From: Paenibacillus koleovorans NBRC 103111
GTDB taxonomy: Bacteria > Bacillota > Bacilli > Paenibacillales > NBRC-103111
Length of the DNA stretch: 64,000 nucleotides
Direction: 5' to 3'
Assembly: GCF_004000845.1 (NCBI RefSeq)
Contig: NZ_BIMA01000024.1
Location: 1-64,000, forward strand
Shown here: positions 58,699 through 64,000 of the stretch, piece by piece
Layout of the letters: each line of letters starts with the position of its first letter
Numbering within the stretch: position 1 is the stretch's first letter
Made by a program: the position numbers and the translations under genes
The notes under the pieces: generated by a model
What the model was told of the DNA's origin: nothing
The model's input: only the letters and a program-made list of their open reading frames with translations
Databases searched by the model: none

Positions 58699-58750
58699 AG
58701 TTGCAGCTCGCGATAATCAATAGAGAAAGAGAAGGAGGGAGCGTCGACGG

Positions 58751-58771
58751 ATGGCGATGAACAGGCGATGA
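58751..58771 (+). CDS. Six-codon leader ORF coupled to sigY
   Basis: ATG at 58751 follows AGAAGGAGGGAGCG with good spacing, and the frame encodes MAMNRR before TGA at 58769. The TGA overlaps the sigY ATG (58768) as ATGA. The sigY ATG itself has no RBS, so ribosomes ending here would reinitiate at sigY. This looks like translational coupling rather than a functional peptide. Confidence 0.55.
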   Translation: MAMNRR

Positions 58772-59304
58772 ATAACCAAACCGATCTCATCCGGCAAGCC
58801 CAACGCGGCGACGTCCGGGCGTTGGCGCAGCTGCTGCGCGAGCAATACGCCATCCTTTATCAATATTTGCTCAAAATCACGCTGCATCCACCGACCGCCG
58901 AGGATTTGACGCAGGAGACGATGATGAAGGCCGTGGAGAAAATCAGGCTGTACGACAGCCGCAAGTCTAAGCTGTCCTCCTGGCTGATCACGATCGCCAC
59001 TCGCCTCTACTTGGATCAATTGCGCCGACGCCGGCTCGAGCGGGAATGGATGGAGCAGCAGTCGGCGGAGTCCCGAAGAATTCAGTGGCAGGGGCGGCAA
59101 TGGGGTGAAGACTGGAGCGAGCTAATGGACGCGTTGGCGGTGCTCACACAGGAGATGAGGGTGCCCATCATATTGAAGCACTACTACGGTTACCCCTACG
59201 AAGAAATTGCACAGATGCTGGACATCCCGCTGGGGACGGTCAAATCCCGCATCCATAACGGCGTTCGACTATTACGAAAGGAGCGGTTGGTACGTGAGGA
59301 GTGA
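58768..59304 (+). CDS. sigY: ECF sigma factor SigY
   Basis: A 178-residue ECF sigma. Region 2 reads LIRQAQRGDVRALAQLLREQYAILYQYLLKITLHPPTAEDLTQETMMKAVEKI, very like B. subtilis SigY. Region 4 is YPYEEIAQMLDIPLGTVKSRIHNGVRLLRKE. The five genes that follow match yxlC, yxlD, yxlE, yxlF and yxlG in size, topology and order, which supports the identification strongly. In B. subtilis YxlCDE restrain SigY and the operon is autoregulated. Confidence 0.9.
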   Translation: MNNQTDLIRQAQRGDVRALAQLLREQYAILYQYLLKITLHPPTAEDLTQETMMKAVEKIRLYDSRKSKLSSWLITIATRLYLDQLRRRRLEREWMEQQSAESRRIQWQGRQWGEDWSELMDALAVLTQEMRVPIILKHYYGYPYEEIAQMLDIPLGTVKSRIHNGVRLLRKERLVREE

Positions 59305-59644
59305 CGATCGCAACAAGAATACTTCGCCTTCACCGGAATGGGAGCTGGATTTCAAACAACAGCTAGGCAAGCTGGACAACGATGAGCGTTTTCCCGTCCC
59401 GATTCCCGACCTCGCCGATTTGGAACGGATGATTGCACAGCAGCAGAACCAACTCAAGCGCACACTCCTTCGCGATCTTCTGCTGTTCTGGCTGGCGGCC
59501 CTCTTCCTTGTAGGGATCGTATTCGCCGTCGTCTATCGGACTCCGCTTCTGTTCGCTTGGCTGCAACTGCCTATCCTGCTGCTCGGGCTTTCAATCTGGC
59601 TGGCCATCCGAATCCGCAACCGAGGGTGGGTGAGCCGCGAATGA
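59294..59644 (+). CDS. yxlC: YxlC-like anti-sigma-operon protein
   Basis: A 116-residue protein with a ~60-residue hydrophilic N-terminus (WELDFKQQLGKLDNDERFPVPIPDLADLERMI) and two C-terminal helices (LLLFWLAALFLVGIVFAVVY; LPILLLGLSIWLAI). GTG start overlaps the sigY stop by 11 bases, with AAAGGAG ten bases upstream. The position and topology match YxlC, one of the SigY negative regulators. Confidence 0.82.
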   Translation: MRSDDRNKNTSPSPEWELDFKQQLGKLDNDERFPVPIPDLADLERMIAQQQNQLKRTLLRDLLLFWLAALFLVGIVFAVVYRTPLLFAWLQLPILLLGLSIWLAIRIRNRGWVSRE

Positions 59645-59844
59645 ATGCGACGATCGACGGCGTTCCGATTTGGCTGCTCGCTTTGATTCCCTTCCTGCTG
59701 CTCGGACAAGGAACATGGCTGTTCACCGACGCGCGGCGCCGAAACACATACCCCTGGTTCTGGGGGATTTGGGGGCTGATCCAATTCCCGCTGCCCATCC
59801 TGTTTTATCTGTGGCTCGTCAGGAGAAAAAAGAAATCCGCTTAA
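59641..59844 (+). CDS. yxlD: YxlD-like small membrane regulator
   Basis: A 67-residue protein with two helices (WLLALIPFLLLGQGTWLFT; WFWGIWGLIQFPLPILFYLW) and a basic tail (RRKKKSA). It overlaps yxlC by ATGA. Size and place match YxlD, a component of the SigY anti-sigma system. Confidence 0.82.
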   Translation: MNATIDGVPIWLLALIPFLLLGQGTWLFTDARRRNTYPWFWGIWGLIQFPLPILFYLWLVRRKKKSA

Positions 59845-59865
59845 TATGAGGAAGGAATGGAACCT

Positions 59866-60072
59866 ATGAACGATTTGATCGATCAACTCAACTGGGGCAT
59901 CATCGGCCCCCTGCTTGTCCTTCAACTGCTGCTGCTTATCGTCGCTTTGACGGACTGCCTCCGTGCGAAGCGCACGAACGGGCCGCGTTGGCTCTGGATT
60001 CTCGTCATCATTCTAGTCAATACGATCGGACCCATTCTTTACTTCGTGCTGGGCAGGAGCCGGGATAGATGA
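59866..60072 (+). CDS. yxlE: YxlE-like small membrane regulator
   Basis: A 68-residue PLDc_N-like two-helix protein: LNWGIIGPLLVLQLLLLIVALTDCLRA, then GPRWLWILVIILVNTIGPILYFVLGR. It matches YxlE in size and position; YxlD and YxlE together inhibit SigY in B. subtilis. The ATG at 59866 has GAAGGAATGG upstream; ATG 59857 is too close to that site. It overlaps yxlF by ATGA. Confidence 0.82.
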   Translation: MNDLIDQLNWGIIGPLLVLQLLLLIVALTDCLRAKRTNGPRWLWILVIILVNTIGPILYFVLGRSRDR

Positions 60073-61016
60073 GCGGTTTGATGGAGGTGCAAAGCCTCAC
60101 CAAAAAGTTCGACAACGGCCACATCGCCGTTAATAGCCTATCGTTCGGCATCCGGCAAGGCCGCTGCATGGCGCTGCTCGGACCGAATGGTGCCGGCAAA
60201 ACGACGACGCTGAACATGCTGGCCGGGCTGATCCGTCCGACGGGCGGCGCGATCCGCTTCACCGATGGCGCTCCGCCCGATCTCCGGGCATGGATCGGCT
60301 TCCTGCCGCAGCATCCGGCCTTTTTCAACTGGATGAGCGGCCGCGAGCTGCTGGAGATGACCGGCCGTCTGGCGCATCTCTCCGCCAAACAAGCGGCCGC
60401 TCGCGCCGCCGAGCTGCTAGAGACAGTCGGCCTGGACAGAGAAGCGGCCAAACGCTATATCGGCGGCTATTCGGGCGGCATGAAGCAACGGCTCGGCATC
60501 GCCCAGGCGCTGATCCACCGCCCGAAGCTGCTTATGCTGGACGAGCCGGTGTCTGCGCTCGATCCGATCGGCCGCCGCGAGGTGCTCGAGCTGATGCAGG
60601 CGCTCAAGCGGGAGACGACGCTGCTGTTCTCGACGCATGTTCTTCATGATGCCGAAGCGGTGTGCGATGACGTGCTTCTTCTTCATAAGGGGAAAATAGC
60701 CGTAGCCGGAGAACTGGCGGACGTCCGCAATCGCTATAGACGCCCGCTTATCCGAATAACAGGCGACTCTCCTTTCATTAACACTATTTCCGGTTGGGAA
60801 CACCAGCCCTTTATCCACTCGGTCCATATCAACGAATCGATTGGCAGCGCAACGCTTGAGGTTGCTCCGGACGAAGGCGGAATGGAACAGGCAAGAGCTT
60901 TCGTTTGCCGAGCAATCGCCGAGCAAGCCATTCCCGTCCGGCAATTGGAATTCGGCCAATCGACGCTGGAGGATCTGTTCATGCAGGTCGTGGAAGGAGA
61001 GAGCAGCACCCGATGA
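60069..61016 (+). CDS. yxlF: ABC exporter ATP-binding protein of the sigY operon
   Basis: A 315-residue ABC ATPase. Walker A is GPNGAGKTTTLN, the signature is YSGGMKQRLGIAQAL and Walker B is LLMLDEPVSALDP, with the switch His in STHVLHDAE. The ~85-residue C-terminal domain ends QLEFGQSTLEDLFMQVVE. Partner of the permease that follows at an ATGA overlap. In B. subtilis YxlF-YxlG's substrate is unknown. Confidence 0.92.
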   Translation: MSGLMEVQSLTKKFDNGHIAVNSLSFGIRQGRCMALLGPNGAGKTTTLNMLAGLIRPTGGAIRFTDGAPPDLRAWIGFLPQHPAFFNWMSGRELLEMTGRLAHLSAKQAAARAAELLETVGLDREAAKRYIGGYSGGMKQRLGIAQALIHRPKLLMLDEPVSALDPIGRREVLELMQALKRETTLLFSTHVLHDAEAVCDDVLLLHKGKIAVAGELADVRNRYRRPLIRITGDSPFINTISGWEHQPFIHSVHINESIGSATLEVAPDEGGMEQARAFVCRAIAEQAIPVRQLEFGQSTLEDLFMQVVEGESSTR

Positions 61017-61840
61017 ACACTCAACCGACAGTCCCTATGCTAATGACGCAATTCCTCGTGCTCTATCGCAAAGAACTGCTCGAAATGCGGCGCAGCTACA
61101 AGTGGTTATGGGTGCCGCTCGTATTCATCCTGCTGGGCGCCACTCAACCGATCTCTACTTATTATATGCCGGAAATTTTGCAGGCTTCGGGAGGATTGCC
61201 GGAAGGCACCGTCATTCAGATCCCTACGCCGTCCGCCGGAGAAATGATGGCGAAGACGCTGTCCCAGTTCAGCTCCATCGGCATACTGGTATTCGTCCTG
61301 GCTTCGATGGGCGTCGTCGCCGCCGAACGGGCGAGCGGGGCGATCCACATGGTCATGCTGAAGCCCGTTCCAGTCCGCTCTTACCTTCTGGCCAAATGGG
61401 CCGGACTGATGAGCCTCGCACTGACTGCACTGACGACCGGTTCTGCGGCGGGCTGGTACTACACGGAGGTGCTGATCGGACATGTGGATCCGGTCGCAGC
61501 GTTGCGAAGCATCGGGCTGTATGTCCTCTGGTTCGGCGTAATCGCAGCCTTCACCGTGCTGGCGAGCTCCGGCCTTCGCAGCCTGGGAGCTATCGCATTC
61601 GTCGTCATCGGCACGCTCGCGCTGCTGTCCGTCGTGACCGGACTTCTGGCAGGGCGGATGCAATGGAGCCCCACCGCGCTCACCGGGCATGCCGCCAAAT
61701 GGCTCACCGGCGCTGCCGGAGCAGGAGGTGGCGCGATAGCTCACCCGGTACTGGTTAGCATCCTCCTGGCACTGGCGCTCATCCCTCTCTTAATGGAAGC
61801 GGCCGTGCCTCTTTTTCAGCGCAAGCTGGGCTCCTCTTAA
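61013..61840 (+). CDS. yxlG: ABC-2 exporter permease of the sigY operon
   Basis: A 275-residue permease with six helices. The first is WLWVPLVFILLGATQPISTYY. The helical block from ~76 contains FSSIGILVFVLASMGVVAAERASGAIHMVMLKPVPVRSYLLAKW, a typical ABC-2 motif. It starts at the ATGA overlap with yxlF. This is the last gene of the operon; no clear terminator was seen in the 180 bases after it. Confidence 0.9.
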   Translation: MNTQPTVPMLMTQFLVLYRKELLEMRRSYKWLWVPLVFILLGATQPISTYYMPEILQASGGLPEGTVIQIPTPSAGEMMAKTLSQFSSIGILVFVLASMGVVAAERASGAIHMVMLKPVPVRSYLLAKWAGLMSLALTALTTGSAAGWYYTEVLIGHVDPVAALRSIGLYVLWFGVIAAFTVLASSGLRSLGAIAFVVIGTLALLSVVTGLLAGRMQWSPTALTGHAAKWLTGAAGAGGGAIAHPVLVSILLALALIPLLMEAAVPLFQRKLGSS

Positions 61841-61916
61841 CCGCTTGCCTGACAATCGTCCATTTTTTCATTTCCCCCTGCGGATTCAATAGACACCTCG
61901 CCTATTTTTTAGTACG

Positions 61917-61933
61917 ATAGGTATTATACCTAT
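61917..61933. promoter_or_regulatory. 17-bp perfect palindrome upstream of the IDEAL-domain gene
   Basis: ATAGGTATTATACCTAT is a perfect palindrome 87 bases before the start codon. It contains a TATTAT that could serve as a -10, so a repressor bound here would block transcription. No regulator is adjacent. Confidence 0.4.
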
Positions 61934-62020
61934 TGCTATCAGGACGAGATTTAGCGGCCCGCCCCGGACTACACGCGCAGGCAGGAGGTTGGACGGCTGG
62001 CCGATTTGGGGGAATGCACA

Positions 62021-62398
62021 ATGCTGCGCTTGGGATCCAAAGTCATCTTCATAAACGACAGCCTGGAGCTGAGCTTGCCACTAGGCGATTACGGGTATGT
62101 CATCGCCTACGACCGCAACGCGGACAACGTATTCGATTATGTCGTGCGGGTGCCGAAGATGAACAAACATTTCTATGTGCCGGCGACGGACATCGAGATG
62201 GAAGAAGTACTGCTTCAGGAAGAAGCAGATCGGATTGAGCGGGAAGCGCTGATCGACTTCGCCTTGGCGACGCGCAACGAGGAGCTGTTCCGTAGAATCA
62301 TGAACGGGGAAGAGACGGATGCGGTGCCGGAAGCAAACAAAGAAGTGCAGAGCCGCGAAGATTTCATCAGGCAAATCAACTTGAAGGCTTGGATTTGA
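62021..62398 (+). CDS. IDEAL-domain protein
   Basis: A 125-residue protein. The N-terminal ~60 residues have beta-type sequence (LGSKVIFINDSLELSLPLGDYGYVI). The segment REALIDFALATRNEELFRRIMNG (~80-100) matches the IDEAL domain of Bacillales proteins such as YpiB. The C-terminal tail is charged. IDEAL proteins have no settled function, but the motif may be a protein-binding helix. TGGGGGA lies eight bases before the ATG at 62021. Confidence 0.8.
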   Translation: MLRLGSKVIFINDSLELSLPLGDYGYVIAYDRNADNVFDYVVRVPKMNKHFYVPATDIEMEEVLLQEEADRIEREALIDFALATRNEELFRRIMNGEETDAVPEANKEVQSREDFIRQINLKAWI

Positions 62399-62433
62399 CC
62401 GACCCCGAACTTTTACACAATCCATATAAATGC

Positions 62434-62470
62434 AAGAGATGCCTGAATCCCGCAGGCATCTCTTTTCTTT
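62434..62470 (+). terminator. Strong Rho-independent terminator
   Basis: AAGAGATGCCTG pairs with CAGGCATCTCTT and is followed by TTCTTTTC. It ends the IDEAL-domain gene. Confidence 0.92.
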
Positions 62471-62597
62471 TCCGCCGCTTCCGTCCGAACGATCGGTGGC
62501 CCCCTCTTCAACACCCCGTCCGGATCGATTGACACGCTGTCGAATGATAAGCTATGATGAGTAACATTACTACCATTTCGGGAGGATTACCGAGCAA

Positions 62598-63551
62598 ATG
62601 AAAGAGAACAACTGCAAAATTCTCGACTGCACAATCCGTGACGGTGGCCTCGTCAACAATTGGGATTTCAGCGTCGAGTTCGTACGGGACTTGTACTACT
62701 CTTTGGATGCGGCTGGCGTGGACTACATGGAGATCGGCTACAAAAACTCGCCCAAGCTGCTGAAAGGCGCGGATGCCGGCCCTTGGCGCTTCCTGGATGA
62801 AGCGTTCCTGCGCGAAGTCATCCCGAACAAAGGCCAGACGAAGCTGTCGGCGCTAGTCGACATCGGCCGCGTCGATGAGAACGACATTCTCGACCGAAGC
62901 GAGAGCATGCTGGACATGATCCGCGTCGCTTGTTATATCAAGGATTTGGACAAGGCGCTCGACCTGGTGAACACCTTCAACTCCAGAGGCTACGAGACTT
63001 CGCTTAACATCATGGCGCTGTCCCACGTGATGGAGCATGAGCTCATCGAGGCGTTCCGGGAAATCGCGAACAGCCCGGTTGACGTCGTGTACATCGTCGA
63101 CTCCTACGGCAGCCTGGACCATATCGACTATGGCCACCTGGTGGAGAAGTTCCAGAAGCATCTCCCGAACAAGGTGCTGGGCATCCACGCCCACAACAAC
63201 ATGCAGCTGGCGTTCTCGAATACGATCACGGCGGCCGCTAAAGGCGTGCAGTTCCTCGATGCTTCCGTATACGGCATGGGCCGTGCGGCCGGCAACTGCA
63301 ACACGGAGCTGCTGGTCGGCTATCTCAAGCATACGCGCTACGAAATCCGCCCGATCCTCGAAGTCATCGAGCGCCGGATGATCCCGCTGCGCGAGAAGGT
63401 CGAGTGGGGCTACATCATCCCTTACATGATCTCGGGCATGCTGAACGAGCATCCTCGCGTGGCGATGGCGCTGCGCAATTCCGCGGACAAGGACAAGTAT
63501 GCCGAGTTCTACGACAAGCTCACTTCCGCCGAAGTGTCCACACAAGAGTAA
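62598..63551 (+). CDS. HMG-CoA lyase-like (DRE-TIM) aldolase
   Basis: A 317-residue metal-dependent TIM-barrel enzyme of the DRE-TIM metallolyase superfamily. The catalytic DRE-type motif is DCTIRDGGLVNN (11-22), and the metal-binding HxH is in LGIHAHNNMQLAF with Asn nearby. YGMGRAAGNCNTELLVGYL also fits family members such as 4-hydroxy-2-oxovalerate aldolase. It stands alone, so the pathway is unknown; it might be involved in amino acid or oxo-acid metabolism. The RBS GGGAGG lies thirteen bases upstream of the ATG. Confidence 0.87.
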   Translation: MKENNCKILDCTIRDGGLVNNWDFSVEFVRDLYYSLDAAGVDYMEIGYKNSPKLLKGADAGPWRFLDEAFLREVIPNKGQTKLSALVDIGRVDENDILDRSESMLDMIRVACYIKDLDKALDLVNTFNSRGYETSLNIMALSHVMEHELIEAFREIANSPVDVVYIVDSYGSLDHIDYGHLVEKFQKHLPNKVLGIHAHNNMQLAFSNTITAAAKGVQFLDASVYGMGRAAGNCNTELLVGYLKHTRYEIRPILEVIERRMIPLREKVEWGYIIPYMISGMLNEHPRVAMALRNSADKDKYAEFYDKLTSAEVSTQE

Positions 63552-63557
63552 GCGAAC

Positions 63558-63616
63558 AAGCCTCCTAAGCATCGGCCTTTCTTCCACGGTCGATCGCTGC
63601 GGGGGCTTTTTTGTTA
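63558..63616 (+). terminator. Rho-independent terminator
   Basis: AAGCCTCC (63558-63565) pairs with GGGGGCTT (63601-63608) with one wobble, with an inner ATCGGCC/GGTCGAT stem, followed by a T run. Confidence 0.75.
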
Positions 63617-63683
63617 TCCGACAGGTTACTTTTCAAGTCTCCCATTCCCGCCGCAAACTACCCTTTCCAAGCACTAGAACAAA

Positions 63684-63712
63684 TTGAGTTCCCCTTAGAT
63701 GTAGGCTATAAT
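63684..63712 (+). promoter_or_regulatory. Sigma-A promoter of gatC
   Basis: TTGAGT (63684-63689) and a perfect TATAAT (63707-63712) with a 17-base spacer, 38 bases before the gatC start. Confidence 0.85.
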
Positions 63713-63749
63713 AGATAGAATGATTTTGCTAACCAAATGAGGTGCTGGA

Positions 63750-64000
63750 ATGAGTATTTCGATTCAAGACGTGGAGCATGTGGCCAAGCTGGCCCGGCTG
63801 GATCTGAACGAGCAGGAGAAACAGACGTTCACGGAGCAGCTGAATGCGATATTGAAATATGCGGACAAGCTGAACGAGCTGAACACCGACGGCGTAGAGC
63901 CGACGAGCCATGCGATGCCGCTGGTGAACGTGATGCGGGCGGATGAGCCGAGAGCTTCCTTGCCGATCGAGAAAGTGCTGCTGAACGCGCCGGACGAAGA
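63750..64000 (+). CDS. gatC: Asp-tRNA(Asn)/Glu-tRNA(Gln) amidotransferase subunit C, 3' end outside the window
   Basis: Small subunit of GatCAB, which converts Glu-tRNA(Gln) to Gln-tRNA(Gln). The first 83 residues are present: MSISIQDVEHVAKLARLDLN, FTEQLNAILKYADKLNELNTDGVEPTSHAMP and NVMRADEPRASLPIEKVL. About 10-15 residues are missing beyond the edge. GAGGTG lies nine bases before the ATG. gatA and gatB are expected to follow. Confidence 0.95.
   Translation, partial: MSISIQDVEHVAKLARLDLNEQEKQTFTEQLNAILKYADKLNELNTDGVEPTSHAMPLVNVMRADEPRASLPIEKVLLNAPDE

Noticed and set aside
1-64000. CRISPR arrays, prophage or complete IS elements
   Set aside because: No regularly spaced repeats with unique spacers, no phage structural genes and no transposase with ends were found. 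The 10-bp array has no spacers.

Overview
This 64-kb window looks like a chromosomal segment from a Paenibacillus-like member of the Bacillales. The support is strong Shine-Dalgarno sites, a GC-rich base composition, a complete sigY-yxlCDEFG operon, S-layer-homology (SLH) proteins, LysM and IDEAL-domain proteins, and a Bacillales-style gatC at the right edge. No rRNA, tRNA, CRISPR array, prophage or complete insertion sequence was seen.

Layout. 0-11.3 kb: mostly housekeeping and metabolism: a winged-helix protein, an E. coli-type S-adenosylmethionine decarboxylase with a repetitive N-terminal extension, a hydroxyacid dehydrogenase fused to a PilZ domain, pgi, a YvyE-like protein, thiamine pyrophosphokinase, a LysM protein, a chromate transporter, a 10-bp tandem repeat block, an acyltransferase and methionine aminopeptidase. 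11.3-12.3 kb: a gene-poor kilobase holding a MITE-like element (21-bp terminal inverted repeats flanked by 10-bp direct repeats) and a candidate structured RNA on the minus strand. 12.3-40.5 kb: a mixed region with an ABC-2 exporter, a B12/radical-SAM enzyme, a diguanylate cyclase, a DedA-NERD fusion, a LysR/aroA divergent pair, an Rpn-family nuclease, AraC regulators, pepT, an aminotransferase/PhyH cluster, and an ECF sigma/anti-sigma pair with a divergent lipoprotein.

40.5-56.3 kb is the most unusual part. An SLH protein and a 2338-residue secreted multidomain protein are followed by a compact Tad-like (type IVc pilus) assembly operon: SAF/CpaB, TadZ-like, CpaF ATPase, TadB-like, TadC-like. 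After these come two paralogous 48-49-residue membrane peptides, two TadE-like proteins and one further small membrane protein. No prepilin peptidase and no classic Flp pilin with a cleavage site is present. Both transcription units begin with promoter, small hairpin, overlapping terminator, RBS, which suggests conditional antitermination; an Rpn-family gene 15 kb upstream has a similar leader.

56.3-64 kb: an SMP-30-like protein, an M24 peptidase, the sigY operon (ECF sigma, three small membrane regulators, ABC-2 exporter) with a SigY-type promoter and a coupled six-codon leader ORF, an IDEAL-domain protein, a DRE-TIM aldolase-like enzyme, and the start of gatC.

Functional themes that recur are c-di-GMP signalling (one GGDEF enzyme, one PilZ fusion), ECF-sigma envelope stress control (two systems) and surface-structure assembly. 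Starts were chosen from Shine-Dalgarno placement and family alignment from memory; no database search was run.
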